A stretch of DNA of 64,000 nucleotides, from assembly GCF_009905375.1 (NCBI RefSeq), contig NC_133647.1, positions 9,003,788-9,067,787 on the forward strand, in the 5' to 3' direction. This stretch comes from Apium graveolens (lineage: Eukaryota > Streptophyta > Magnoliopsida > Apiales > Apiaceae). A program made the position numbers and the translations under genes. Shown piece by piece: positions 8,559 to 21,880 of the stretch. The notes below the pieces were generated by a model that saw only the letters and a list, made by a program, of their open reading frames with translations, was not told the DNA's origin and searched no databases. Each line of letters opens with the position of its first letter. Positions within the stretch are counted from its first letter, which is position 1.

Positions 8559-11500
8559 TGTAATATCCGGGATATATCGTGTAATTATTTTTGCTAATAA
8601 ATAATTATTATATATGTTTCGTATCTATTCTGTGAATTATTTGTTAAGTGTTAAATGTGTTTGGATGTTTAAAAATATTATTAATTGAGTATTTTAATTT
8701 TTATATGTCCAAAATAAAATATAGATAATTGTCATACCTTCCTAATTATTTTTATGTTGATTTATGAATTTATAGGAATCATATGAATTTTATAAAATCT
8801 TTTTTCGGGTATTTAAAATCTATTTTATAAAAACGGGAACCAACCGACGTCATCCGTTGTTACGTTTTTAGAACCCGAAACTCTTCCGAGAACTCCTTCC
8901 TAACCTAATTGTAATATTACGAGCATTTTCCATGTTTCGACTTTTTCGATCCGGCGTGCGGTTTGTCCTGCGCGGGTCCCGGCGCAACATTTTCGATATA
9001 ATATTCGTTTCGGTAAATCAATAAAACTCGTATTTTCGAGAAACGGGAGCTTTTTAATAAACTATCACAATTATCACCTCGTAATACGTGTAACCAGGCG
9101 CTGAGACCAAGACCGCAGTACAAATTGTGCTGATTTGGATAATTATCCCGAAAACCGATACCGTTTGGATCAGTTTTTTTTAATAAACGTACTGTTTTAT
9201 ATCCGGAATGATCCAACGGGATACTAATTTTCCGTAATTATAAATAGCCTTTTACCGTATTTTATTTCGTATCAAAATCATTTACAGTCAGTTAATTATA
9301 CAATTTTTCAGAGAAAAACCCTAAATTCATAAACCTTTCTTAGAATCAAACTACAATTTCAAGGTGTTACTGAAATCAGTTTGAAAAGTTGGAGTAACTA
9401 AATCGAAGGTCTCAAGGAGTACTATCAGATTCTGTGTTCCATATCACTGCATAAATCAAGGTTTATTTTCTGAAAATTTATTTATTTTCGAATTATTTTT
9501 ATTAAAAATATGAATTTTTGTTCAGATGATTGTCTGAATGATTTGATGATTGCATGTTGTAGAGCTTGTTTTCATGATGATTTTCATATGGCATACGTCT
9601 GATTTGGAGTTCAATAACATGCTCAAAAGTGGGTTTAATTTTCGAATTTTGAAATTAGGGTTTATAACCCGTATGAATATTTTCAATTGAAATTTGGAGC
9701 TTTTTGATCTAGGGGTTATTAGCTGTTGATTTATAGTGGATTATGTTCCTTATGAAATTTGCAATCGATTGGTATATAGCTCGTTAACAAAGGATGTCTG
9801 AATCGAAGGGAGTTGTGTTTTGAAAATTTCCGAAGTTCGCCGGAAACCGGCGATGTTCTTGGCCAATTTCCGGCCAAGTCTGGGGTTATTTGAATGATTT
9901 GATTGCATGAATAAGTTCCTGGTATTGTGAAGATTAAATCTGGAGGTGATGCTGTTAGGAGGATACCGGAGGCGAGTTCTCCGGCCACCCCCGATTGTTT
10001 TCCGGCGACCCCCTTGGAAAATTGCAATTTAGTACCCCGACTTTTGAAAACGATGAAGTTCAGTCCCTAAACTTTCCAGAGTTTTCAAAAATAGGATTCC
10101 TGTTTTAAAAATATTCAAAAATCATATTTCCTATTTATTTTTATTATAAAAATTCGATTTTAATTTCTGAAAATTCCAAAAATTATTATTTTAATTCCAA
10201 AAATTATTTTTAATTCAAAAATAAATCTGAATTAATTAGTTAATTAATTTCAGTTAATTTTTAATTGATTAATTGGTCAATTAATTTGAAAATTAATTGA
10301 TTAATTGATTTAATTAATTATTAATTGATTTTAATTAATTATTTAATTAGATTTAATTATTTAAAAATGATTTAAAAATTCCGAAAAATAGTTTCGAGCT
10401 TTAAAATATTATTTTAAATTGTTTTCAAGGCTCGATAATTATTATAAAATTGTTTTGAAGCCATAATTGGCCAGCCGAACCCTGTTTATTACTCCAAAAT
10501 TGATCCAACGATCCGTTTTAATTCCGAAAAATGTTTTAAAAATCATTTTAAACACCCGAAAGCCTATTTATGACCCGGGATTTCTTTATAAATGATATAT
10601 CATTGATTATGTGATGTGTTATGTGCTATATGTGACTTGTTGGTTAACTGTCGGTCTATATATATTCGATGTTTACTTGTTTATTGCGTAACTTTCAATC
10701 CGTTAATCGGATTTGGGTGAAACGAAGGGTAGATAGAAGTATGTTTCGAACAGAATTATATGAGTCAAATATTGATAGATGCTTATGATATGTGAGCAGA
10801 AGAGGCAAAGCGTAGGAAAGGGAAATAGGTAGTTGAGGAATAAGACAGTGGTGATTGAAAGTGAGTGCAGTATAGTAAGCTAGTATCAGGCAAGTGTTCT
10901 GAACTTTCTCGAGATATTGTAGTGATTGATAGTTCTGTTTTATATTGCAAGTGCTTTGAAGCACTAAACCCTAAACCCTGATTCCAGTTATTGATCTTGA
11001 GCCGTAAACCTGATTCTTTCTAGACCATTGATTGTTGTATACCCAAATACGAACCTTAAATATACGATACTACTCCATAAATTCATACAAACTAAATATC
11101 AAACACTGAACCAGATTGCTTACACATTCAACCCATTGTATCTTATGCTCTGAAAGACCAAGTTTTTGAAACCCTGAAACATTGATTCCTTTGTTATCCA
11201 ATTCTTTCATTACCTAACAGCCAAGCTTTGGAAATGCCATATTGATCTTTATGCAGATTAAAACCATTTTCATTATTGAATATCCAATGTTGTTAATGAT
11301 CCTGTTTATTGTTTATTATTGCTTATTCTGTTATTATGTTAGAATTGGATTATTTTTATAAAATTGTGGGCCAGATTCGTGGTCAGACCATATAATGGTC
11401 AAGTTAGGCCAATGTGTGCCTTGGATCCAGTAGTTAGAGCAGTGTTGTGTGTTTTGCTCGGGGTTAGTGTGTGACTGATCAGCAGCCTAACCTTGGTTTT

Positions 11501-12000
11501 TAAAATGAAAATATAATATCCAATTCTAAATCATAATTCATTGTTCACTTGATATTATAACCATTTTCACTTGGTGATCATTATTCTCAGTTTTGTCATT
11601 GTGACTTGCTAAGCTAATTAGCTCATTTGTGCGATGTTGTTTATGTTCTTTTCCAGTTAAAAAGGAACCGGTTGGTATCGAGGATCCCCACTCCAGCACG
11701 AGAGCTAGGGGTTTAGGTTGATCGAGCTGAGCTAGTAGGCTTCTTTTGGGATAATATAAGTTTGTAAACGTTTGTAATAATGTTTAATACTCAGTTCTGA
11801 GTTTGGATAGTTGGGATTTGAACGGTTTGTAATATGAGTGTGTGTTTGGCTTGTGTGGATACTTTAACCTGTTGCGGTCCGTGGTAGTTGGTAAGTAGGG
11901 TCACTGCATATTATTATTATCTTTATTATTGTTATAAGCAGGTTATAAATAGTGTGTGTGTGGACCCCAAACTTCTGACCCGGGTTTGGAGGGCGCTACA
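8559..12000 (+). mobile_element. solo LTR of a Ty3/gypsy element, about 3.4 kb
   Basis: It starts TGTAATATCCGGG and ends GGAGGGCGCTACA, the TG...CA ends with the near-palindromic start and finish (TGTA...TACA) usual for Tekay/Del-like LTRs. It interrupts the Tat pol between protease and RT. The flanking pentamers are GAGAG (8554-8558) and GGGAG (12001-12005), which I read as a target duplication with one mutation. There is no primer site, gag or pol inside. A TATA box (tataaatag, 9239-9247) lies about 680 bp in, so most of the LTR would be transcribed R-U5. Its first 1.2 kb matches the LTR fragment at 59273-60490. Confidence 0.75.
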
Positions 12001-12600
12001 GGGAGGACCTGCGCCCCAATTTCATCGGGCCTAATTGCTGCATCATAGCAAATTTAGGCCATCTTTTGATCTTTTGTTTCCTCTCAGACACTGTTTCTGG
12101 TTGTGAACTTAAGCACCATGTGGTAGGTTGAGGGCACGGCCTTGAACGCATGAATTCCTGTTCTTCCTAGGATAGCATTGTAAGTAGAGGCTGCCTTCAC
12201 AACCTGAAAGTTTAACATTCGTGTGGCCTCTCTTGGCTCTTCTCCAATATTTATGGGAAGTTGTATCACTCATTCGACTAGGCACTCCACTTCATTGAAC
12301 CCGTAGATAGGTGCGTTAGAAAGGGTAAGTTGGGAGTCATTGTACCCCATTCTCGGAAACGTGTCGTGGAATAGAATATCCACGGAGGATCCATTGTCAA
12401 CCAGGATCCTTTTTGATAAGATAATTTCTAATTATTTTTGTGATAACCAGGGGATCATCCTGAGGAAATTACAATCCCTCAAGGTCGGGGTCACCGAATT
12501 CAAGTGTCATCTCAGTCTTAGCATGCTTAGGAGCGTCTCCGATTATACTCATCACCTCTCTTGCATAGGCCTTTCGGGATTCCCTAAGATCATGTTAATT
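12001..12600 (-). pseudogene. protease region of the Tat element
   Basis: The minus strand reads ILVDNGSSVDILFHDTFPRM (about 12412-12353), the aspartic-protease block with DNGSS in place of DTGA, as usual in Tat elements. Then come YNDSQLTLSNAPIYGFNEVE, INIGEEPREATRMLNFQVVK and YNAILGRTGIHAFKAVPSTY. One in-frame stop falls after EVECLVE. The sequence stops at the solo LTR boundary. Confidence 0.7.
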
Positions 12601-13059
12601 ATTGGCCCCCGGTGTTGTGGGTTATGATCTCAGTCATTGCCTCTTCGATCGTCGTTCCTTCGATCAATATCTCTTTTTCCGGCCTCTGGCCTCTTCACCC
12701 TTGGTGAAATGCCCAAATTTTCCTTATCGGATTAGATACTCAATCTCATCCTTGAGTTGTCTACAATCGTCGGTGTTATGACCAACATATCTGTGGAACC
12801 TACAGTTTTGGCCCTTGTTCACTTCTCGGGGTCTCCCTTTAGTGGCTTCGGCCATCTAAACTCTTTATCATTCTCAATTACCAAAAGTATTTGGCTCCTT
12901 AGAGCATTCAACCTTGTATACTCAGTGAAACTTGGTGGTTGATTCTTCATTGAAGTGGAGTCAGAGTTCTTGCCAGTTCGAGGATATTTGTCCTTGGCAT
13001 CGTACTTTTGATCCGTCTTCCGCTTCTTGTTTCTCATGGTTTCATTATTTATCACTGTT
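12601..13059 (-). pseudogene. C-terminal gag of the Tat element (second half)
   Basis: The minus strand reads ETMRNKKRKTDQKYDAKDKY and later FHRYVGHNTDDCRQLKDEIE followed by LIR-stop-GKFGHF. This is the end of Tat gag with its Cys/His (H-x5-TDDC) region. It continues the gag half at 27191-28495; type A copy 1 was inserted between them, with CTGTT on both sides. Confidence 0.75.
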
Positions 13060-15109
13060 TGTAATAACCCCAATTTTTGGAATTTTTGAAACCCTTATGA
13101 ATAGTGATTTTGCTGATTATGCTGAATAGGAAAACTTTTCATGCCACACTATGTAGGGGTTCTGTTATTGATATTCTGAGATTTTATTAGTACTCTATAT
13201 GGTATATAAGTGTATGTAAAGATCGTCAGAATCCAATTCCGAACACTTTGATTTTTCCCGGAAATCCACCAGATACAGAAAGAAGTGAGTATAAGGTAAC
13301 AGGATAAATAGGATTTAAATTCAAGGATTTTAAGAGGGGATCATAAAAAGGAATATAAAATATTGAGGAAGGTTTAGGGGAACCCAAGTGATAAGATCCC
13401 GGATATGATTCCTCAAACGATAAACGAGAACGAAAGTTAAGCGAACCGTATAACAGATCAGCGGTCATTAGGCAAGCAATTAGGAGTTAATCAAGGAGGT
13501 TAGGGATGATGATGTCATCAAACCAACAAGAAGAAGACAAGTGTAACAAGATGACCTAAGCTTGATGACCTAAGCATGACAAGTGGGAAGGATTGGTTGG
13601 TTGATTGTGAGCCACACATTTTTCACCATGGTAAAAATTTAATTTAATTCCAAGACAAAAGGAAGCAACCAACCAACAAATATCATAACACAAATACAAA
13701 TTGAAAGTTGACTTTCCCATTTCAAGAAGAAAGCTCTCGGCTAAAACAAACCCAGCAACTTCAAACTGCCATGTCTCCTTCAATACTCACTCAAATGTTA
13801 TGTTCTATAGCTCGTTGGAAAGGTATTGAGATGGCATACAACTCTTGTTCACAAGTCTCTTCCAAATAAGCATGTTAAGACCCTAATTTTTACAGTTCTT
13901 TAAATCGGACTTTTAGAAACTTCAGAGCCTAACTTTGTGTTCTTGATTTCTTTGGAAAGATCAAGCTTGTAGGAGGCTCCATAAGGCTTCCTAGTAACTT
14001 TCCACCCTCCAAGAAAGGTATAAATCTTCACACCCTTTAGTAATAAGTTTGAATGTTGAAGTTTGGGGATGGTTTGGATGGATGAGTAGTAATTTGAATG
14101 ATAAGCATGATTCGAGCTTAATTGTTAAGTAGTTTAGTTGAATTTGGAGATGTTATAATATATGATTGGATTGAGATCCTTGAGCTTATTATGACTGAAA
14201 TCAGTAGCATTGATGTGTATCTTGAGTTGTTGTTGATTGGTAGTTGGATTGATATGATTTGGAATGGTAAAAAATTTGGAAATCGCGTAAACATAGCCGT
14301 CGTAATGTCCGATTTACTTTAGACTGCTTTTGTTCATAACATTAGGACCCGAGAACTCCCTTCTAGGTTTTGACCATTGCCATTTTTAGATAGTTCATGT
14401 TACGAGCTTCGTTTTGATATGTGGTTCGTTTGATTCCGATGTACGGTTTAGGAGAAACGGCCGTTTTAAGTAACGACGTTTCGCGAACGAAACATTACCC
14501 CTCGCCTTACTTTGAAACATAGGTTAAAGACCTTAAATGACTAATTGGAGTATGAACCATTTATTTAAAGTGTAATAGGTAGTTGGTAAGACACTCGCGA
14601 AGGAATCGCCTTAAAACTCGTAATGGTTAATTTATTAAAAATGGTGGAGCCGAGGGTACTCGAGCGACTTAAGAGAATCAGTAAGCGCAAAGCGAGCGTT
14701 AGAGTCTAATTTGGTTAAAGTATAGATTTACAAGTGACTTCGGTTTAATTCCAACTTATATGTTGTTTATAGGTTACCAGACTCGTCCCAAGCCATTTGT
14801 AACCCCCAGTCGCTCAGGCAAGTTTTCTACACGTTATACTGTTATTGTGATGTATATGTGTATATGCATGATCTTGTGATAAATGCATATTTGTTATTAG
14901 CAAATTCTTGCGATATATTGTAGCATGTGATATGGTATATATGCATGCCTGTTTCGTATTCTTGATTTATATATCTGTTGGTTCAAATGCTTATTCGTTG
15001 CATAATACCTATGCTAGAGATAAGCGGTATTTGCGTATACCCTTAGTATAGGGGATCAAAAGGTGAACTTTTTCTAAAACCGGGAGGCGAGGCTCCCGAG
15101 TATAATATA

Positions 15110-15146
<37 letters not shown>

Positions 15147-15189
15147 ATATAGTTTTTAAAACTATTAATCGAATAAGGTTTATTCGATA

Positions 15190-15575
15190 ACTTTATTTTA
15201 TTTAATGAATATTATTATGAATATTCATTCGAGGGCTTATGACTCCTTTACTTTATTTAATGAATATTATTACGAATATTCATTCGAGGGCTTATGACTT
15301 CTTTATTTTATTAAATGAATATTATTTTGAATATTCATTCGAGGGCTTATGACTTCTTTATTTTATTAAATGAATATTATTTTGAATATTCATTCGAGAA
15401 CTTATGACTCCTTTTATTTTATTATTTGAATATTATTTGAATATTCATTCGAGGGCTTATGACTCTTTTATATTATTTATTGAATATTATTTGAATATTC
15501 ATTCGAGGGCTTATGACTCAGTTTATATTATTTAATGAATATTATTTGAATATTCATTTGAGGATCTATGACTCC
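15190..15575 (+). repeat. 55-bp tandem repeat in 5' LTR, seven units
   Basis: The phrase cgagggcttatgact recurs at about 15230, 15285, 15340, 15395, 15450 and 15504, with a degenerate last unit near 15559. Spacing is 55, 55, 55, 55, 54 and 55 bp. Each unit holds gaatattatt..gaatattc, which can fold on itself. Confidence 0.9.
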
Positions 15576-16090
15576 GATTATTTGCTGAGATATGTTCTTT
15601 ATTTTATTAAAGAATAAGTTGTCGATAATCAAACTTATCTTTGATTATTCAAATAAAGATAGTACTTTCGTATAAGTATATCTTTGGTTATTTAATACTC
15701 ATTTCAAGTATAAGTTTTAAAACTTCTACATCAATTATTTTTATAAAGATTATTCTTTATGGGAATATTATTTAAATAATAATATTCAGATAATTTCTAA
15801 TATATTGAGACTGATTTATTTCATTAAATCAGATTTACTCCAAACACTCTTTAAAGTGTTTTCGAGTCTTCAAAATGATTTTTAAAAGTTAGAGCGGATC
15901 CCAAAACTCATTTTTATATTTAAGATCTTCCTTTTAAAGAGGATTTAAATACTCGTTCAAAACTTGAGGGATCCGGCTCAGTGGTGTATTTTACATTCGC
16001 AACAAGGTTGCTGTTTTGAGAAAACATCTTGATTACTTGCCCATCGTTCGGGAAGTAAGTTCATCTATTTGAGTCGGCATAAGCAACATG

Positions 16091-16178
16091 GGCTCAGTGG
16101 GCGTCCATGAAAGTGTAAGTGGCTCAGTGGGAGTCCATCAAATGCATAAGTGGCTGAGTGGCAGTCCAGCATAAGGTC
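16091..16178 (+). repeat. about 30-bp tandem repeat in 5' LTR, three units
   Basis: Units begin ggctcagtgggcgtccat, ggctcagtgggagtccat and ggctgagtggcagtccag at 16091, 16121 and 16152. The same array is in the 3' LTR from 25938, and a diverged form in copy 2 near 40120-40200. Confidence 0.8.
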
Positions 16179-17345
16179 CTATTGCGGCCAGGGTGATGAC
16201 CAGTGGGGAATTCGTCCATCTACTAGTAGAAAAGGTTACTTATTGGTATCTTTGCCTGATCAGCAAGATATCAGGTTTATGCCAAGGTTTTCTCCTTTCC
16301 AAATTCATTGGATATTGCAACTCTGTTTATAATTTTCATAACAGAGGTTTTCAAGGAGTGTATGAAATGTATATATATAGGTGTATATATATCGGGATTT
16401 AATGAAGTATCTCGTAACTTCATTATTTATAATGATATTTAAAGATTGAATCTATTCAAATCTTGTCTTGTAGTCTCATCTATGTGATGAACTTTTGAAC
16501 TGATTATAACTTGAACGGTGGTAGTTCAAGTAATATTTGGAAAAGATATAAGTATATTGGGGTATCTTGTAACTTCATATTTTTAACTTATATCTAGTTA
16601 ATGATTATCCTATGCATATCAAAGATTTTCAGAAAAACATTGAGACAAGGGTAGATATATGAGATCACCTTGCAACGATATTTTTATGCAGTTATAAACT
16701 GGAACTCTGTGTATATTATGCATGGAAGATGACTTCCAAGATTTTGAAAAGTATATATGTATATATACTGAATATTTTGCGACTTCATCGCATTAAGATA
16801 TCAAACTTGGTTCATTTCTTTTGACCAAGACTTTCATGAGTACTATGAGAAGGCTCATATATTGTTAATCATTATACATATTATTTTGGTGGGCTTGCTG
16901 CTCACCCTTGCTTTCTTCTTTCATCACACAACAACAGATAGAAAAGATGAACAGGACCAAGCTCCCGATTCGCAAGCGGTTTGAAAACGTTCCGCAGTCT
17001 TCTGAAAGTGTTGATACCGCCGTAGCTGAGGTAGGAGCTACCAATAGGCTAGGTTTTCAACTATTGATGAACCAGACTTATGTATAATATGAATTGTAAT
17101 AATGGCAAGGAATATGTAAATTTATTCAGAACCTTTTTAAGGTGTAACGGTTTATAATTGTGGAATATAAGGACTTGTGTTATTTTTGAGTGTTCATCTC
17201 TGAGACTATAACTTGTGGTGTGTGTGTTTATTTTGGGGTCACAATACAGAGTAGTTGATTATTTATTAAGATTGGGTGTTATTAAGGGAAATGGAACTCG
17301 TGACAACCCGGATCCCCGATCCCGGATTTGGGGGTGTTACAGAAG

Positions 17346-17357
17346 TGGTATCAGAGC
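17346..17357 (+). promoter_or_regulatory. primer binding site (initiator tRNA-Met)
   Basis: TGGTATCAGAGC lies four bases after the 5' LTR. It is complementary to the 3' end of plant initiator tRNA-Met, the usual primer of Ty3/gypsy chromoviruses. Confidence 0.9.
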
Positions 17358-17603
17358 TAAGCGCTATAAACCTCAGAGATGATGTGACGTTAAGATAATA
17401 AGTTCACTAAGATAATAAGAACTCTTGCCAAGTTCCTAGTCGGGCTACCTAACGTAGTACTGACAGTTAAAACCCTTATGGGAACCCTTATAAATATCGT
17501 GATAGAAGCGTAGTTCGTTATCGTATATGGTAGCGGGACTTCGAACCCTGAGGTTGAGGAGCAACAACGCGATGATGTTTTATTACTTATTGGAGATCAG
17601 ATT

Positions 17604-17720
17604 ATGGATCCGATAGAGCGTCCTAACGCGGGATCGGATGATGTTCATGTTGAGGATGTTGTCCTAGAAGGGATAGTTGCTGAGGAGGATCCCATGGAGG
17701 ATCCTGACAAGAATGAATAA
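17604..17720 (+). CDS. short acidic ORF after the primer site of type A
   Basis: The first ATG frame of some length after the primer site: 38 codons, starting MDPIERPNAGSDDVHVEDVV and ending EEDPMEDPDKNE, then TAA. It is strongly acidic with no known domain. It lies where type B has its Pro/Glu-rich extra ORF, so it could be a shortened counterpart or the remains of a gag N-terminus. Translation is not shown. Confidence 0.25.
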   Translation: MDPIERPNAGSDDVHVEDVVLEGIVAEEDPMEDPDKNE

Positions 17721-18480
17721 AGGACCACTGATGAATTGATGACCATGGTTAGGTCGACTACCAGAGGTAGAATTGGTCGGTTACTATCGGAGGTTCGTTC
17801 AAGTTTGTAAAGATAGTAGCCCCCTTTAACGCGGCTTACTCGTAAGACTGAGAAGTTTGAATGGACAGAGAAATACGAGAACAACTTTCAAGAACTGAAG
17901 CAAAGATTGGTGACGACCCCTATGATGGCGTTGCCGGATGGAAAAGGAGATTTTGTGATATGTAGTGACGCTTCGCATAAGGAGTTAGGGTGCTTCTTAT
18001 ACAGCACAACAAGGTAATTGCGTACGCGTCAAGACAATTAAGGGAATATAAAATTCAATATCCCCACCCATGAGCTTGGGCTCGTGGCAATAGTTTTGCC
18101 CTAAAGATTGGAGACACTACTTGTATGGAGAGAAGTGCGAGGTTTACCTAAGCCATAAGTGCTCTAGTGCATTTTCACGTAGAAAGAGCTCAACATACGC
18201 CAGAGGAGGCGGTTAGAGCTAATCAAGAATATTGATTGGGAGATTCTTTATCATTCAGGGAAAGCCAATGTGGTGGCTGATGCCCTTAGTAAAAAGGAGA
18301 GACTCAAGATAATAATTTCTTTGGGAGAGTTTATAAGAGATTTTGAGAAAATGGAAATAGAAGTGAAGGTAACCGGAGCCGGTACCGAAAAGCTGTTTGA
18401 GATTGCAATACAGGCCGAATTTTTGGAAAAGAACATATTATGCCAGAAAAAGTGATGAATGAAGGCAGAGAGCCAACAAA
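17721..18480 (+). pseudogene. RT end and RNase H remnant of type A
   Basis: Around 17840-17960 it reads TRKTEKFEWTEKYENNFQEL, then VTTPMMALPDGKGDFVICSD. This is the end of RT and the start of RNase H with its Ser-Asp-Ala-Ser. Around 18225-18330 it reads DWEILYHSGKANVVADALSK, the tether before integrase. Frameshifts and stops separate these pieces. The RT palm and gag that should precede them are absent: the fragment begins almost directly after the leader. Confidence 0.7.
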
Positions 18481-18829
18481 TAGATATGAGATTAATACCG
18501 AGAAAGATGGTAAGGGAATAATGAGGTATTCCTATAGAATTTGGGTTCCAAATGTTTAAGAGCTTAAAGATGAGATCCTAGATGAAAGTCATAGTTCAAG
18601 GAATAAGATTTAGGGCAAACCCTGAATGTGATAGTCAGGGAGGACGCCATCAAGATAGAAGGAACCGATAACATAATGAAGTGGAAAATAAGGATTTTAA
18701 CGTATAAGATAACCCCAAGTATGGGAGAAGGATGAAATATTTCATACTGAGAAAATAGAAGTCGAGAAAGATAAGGAGACCCGAGACGGTACTCCTATAT
18801 GGAAATTCATGGACCTGTCTAAACAGAAC

Positions 18830-19250
18830 TTACACTTTTATTCCCAACCACCACCTTAAGGAAACAATGCGGTAGGAAATCCTTTCATGACCTTTAAGTC
18901 GCTAAGCTCTCAGAGTTCCAAGGAACAGTTTGACCCAGTCGAGGCAAGAGCCTGGCTAAAGGAAATATAGGAATTATTTGAGATTCTAAATGATTGACGA
19001 AGCACAAAAGACTGTTTTTGTCACTTACCCCCCTAAGAGAGAGGCCACCCGTTGGTGAAAGGCCAAGAAAGGCACGGAGCCAGAGGTTATAATAAACTGA
19101 TTAAAGTTCAGACAATTGTTTTCGGGAAAGTACTTCCCAAGGTTATGGAGGTAGTGTAAAAGCTTTAGAGCCAGAACAAAAGCGGACGAGTATGATGAAT
19201 TATGAATCTAAGTTGTAAAAGTTGTCAAGATTCGTTCTGAGGACACGAAT
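18830..19250 (+). pseudogene. gag fragment of type A, displaced behind pol
   Basis: Patches FMTFKSLSSQSSKEQFDPVE, ARAWLKEI and then, out of frame, TKDCFCHLPP match the capsid-like core of Tekay gag (compare [20 protein letters not shown] in type B). It lies 3' of the RNase H remnant, the reverse of the normal order, and is full of stops. Confidence 0.55.
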
Positions 19251-21880
19251 CCAGAATGACGGGATGTTTGAAATCAATGGTTATGTTGTGTTGGTTCATG
19301 TAATGGTTGTAATGGAAATGAAAATAAAAGACTGAAAAGGGAAGGAGTATAAAGGGATATAAAGGAAATAGAGTTGAAAAGTGATAAGGGAGTTAGGTAT
19401 GGGAAACCCTAAGAAACCCTTGCAATAAATATAGAGAAGTGTGTCATCATCAGCGCGATGGTGACTGATCATGAGATAAATTCAAGGTTTGAAGGCGTAA
19501 GCGATATGTAAAGTTAATTCCCTTGAAGTTGACAGTATTCGATGAAAATTTGAGATAGATCGATTGATTAATAAGGAAACACGGATGGACTGAGGAGACA
19601 AGAAAGTAAGAAATTAGGAAAATTGGATGAAGGAAGTGACCTTCAAGAATGTGAAGTGTAAGACCGGGGGCATGATACCCAGAAAGGGAGACGCCAGGTA
19701 TGAAAGATATCCCAACATTGAGATGACTGTTGAGATAAATAAAAGAGGTAAATGAGTAGTTAGAACTAAAAGGTTCATGTTTAACACAACAAACATCTTC
19801 TAGAACATCCCTGTTATCATTACTGAATCAGGCAAGAAAAGCGGACAACCGTTCTTATCTTTTGGAGGCCATATTGATTGACCTCATTTTGAATACAGAT
19901 GTTATTTTGAAATTAGGCATATACTATCGAGGTGGGAATGATTGAATAAGATACCCTTATCAGGGATATATGACTTGATTTATCCATGGAAGGATGCATG
20001 TACCTTTTAAAGGTGGAATTAAGGATAGAACATCGGTAACTTAAAATGAATCCTCGGGGAATGCATAAAGGTTGGAATTTCACCCTTAATAGGGATAGTG
20101 TGAGTTTTGACAGTATGAATTGGAAAGGATTAAGGTAATAACAACCTTTAAGAATCAGTGGAGAAATTTTTCAGAAGTATATAGACAATGATTCTGGTAT
20201 TAATAAATTGTATCTTGATATGCCCTGTATCTAGGGAATACAGGAGGAACGATTCGAGGATAACCTTAGAGGTTTTACAAGGAGAAAGGTAATATTCAAA
20301 ATTCTCAAGAATAAAAATGTTGATAAAGGAAATATGACGTAATTATAATGATGCCAAGTGGGGCACGTGTTAAACCACGAGAAAGTATGGATCGAACCAG
20401 TAAAGGTCGAAATTGTTCAGGGCAATTAGGGCCTAGGATAAAAGATGTTCTAAGTATGATTGAGAGTCAGTCGTGACAATGATTAACCTCTAAAGACTGA
20501 GGCAATAACTTATGGAAAAATGGTGATATTTTTTTTTACTCATCAGATTTTAAGGAAAACATCTTCACACAAGCAGTGATTGGAAATGAGGTAGAAAATT
20601 TAGTGAAGGTGGTTAAAATGACATTGATTGTAAGGAAATATTACTATCAAGAAAGGCCAAAGAGGTGGCCGACACTTTAAGTGTAAGAGGGCAATTATAG
20701 GCGCTCGTGCCAGAGGAATATAGTGATAATGGTGAAGGCTGTGAAGGTTGTATTATGGTGTGGAAGATTGACATTCCTTCTGATGATTGTGCGATACTCA
20801 ACCGTGATAGTAGTTGGGTAAAGATTAATTTTTGTAATCACCGTGAGCGGGCTATCTATCTTAGAGGGTCATATCTTAAGATAAGCCAGGACCATGTTAC
20901 GAAAGGACTAAATGAACCTTTGAGCTTCATGTCTCCTAATAAAGACATATGGTTAATAATGGTATTAACCTGCTATCGTTGCTTTCATTGAAACTCTTCT
21001 GCAATTTTATCTGCTTCATGTCATATGTACGTCAAGTTCAGGAGTGTTCTTCATGAATCATGAACGGTGATCATGTTACCTCCTTAGAAGAATTCGATGA
21101 TGTATGGACTCCGTATGGTTAGCTATTAAGACTTCATGGAAAATGAATGAATACAGTAGGTCAACGATGGACCCTAGTAGTGCAGGAATGATTCTGCGGG
21201 TAATGAGCCAATTAATTACAACCGTAAGAGTTGTATTGGAATGGATGTTGAGATTAAGTACCACTAATCGGGTTGTGGTGATGTATAAGTTATCATTGAT
21301 AAACTAATTAAGTCAATTATCTACCTATTGAATACTTATTCCTTCTTATCAATAGAGAGTCGTATTACTATACGAGGAAGTTTGCAGTGCAAGCATAGAA
21401 TTCTAGTAACGGTGATGTCTAGAATGAAAACCCAGATTCGATTTTTGATGTCGAGGGAGTTTCAAAGGTGATTGTGTATAAGCTCGAGCAAGAGCATGGG
21501 TCCATAGAATGATGGATGGAATAGTAAATATTTAAGCATGTAAAATGCGATGCTATAATACTTGATGTTGATATAAATACACATATGTTTTGTTCTCCTA
21601 TATCAAACCTCTATAGTTCAGAGGTAGGTTCCAAGCCAGATATTTGGTGGCAGTATATTTTTTTTTTCACATATACAATTCTCTTCAATTCGTTCTTTTC
21701 TCTTCTTTTCATTTCATATAAGCTGAGAAGAACAACTCTTCCAGAATGGGAGGTATTGCCGAATGACTATCTATCTGTGTGATAGAAGCCGAGTAGGATA
21801 CCATATATTGTTTAATTGCTTGTCAAGTACTAAAGGCTGGCCACCTTCTGTACTAACTATATAATGTAACAAGTGTTCAT
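19251..21880 (+). other. degenerate interior of type A, little recognisable
   Basis: Near 19800-19930 there is a protease-like patch (IPVIITESGKKSGQPFLSFG). Otherwise no sustained frame. The stretch 20000-21880 is closely matched, in reverse, by type A copy 2 (44000-45788), including non-coding phrases, so it was already fixed in the family before both copies spread. Confidence 0.5.

Larger units (their letters stand above)
13060..17341 (+). repeat. Type A copy 1, 5' LTR
   Basis: 4.28 kb, TGTAATAACC...GTGTTACA. It contains an AT dinucleotide run (about 15105-15145, longer than in the 3' LTR), seven 55-bp tandem units (15190-15575) and three 30-bp units (16091-16178). Short frames inside are not conserved as proteins. 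Confidence 0.92.

Noticed and set aside
10960..10982. Telomere-like aaaccctaaaccctg
   Set aside because: Only about two units, inside the solo LTR; no array.
14122..14322. 66-codon frame in the type A LTR, again at 23981-24181
   Set aside because: LTR duplicate; no coding signature.
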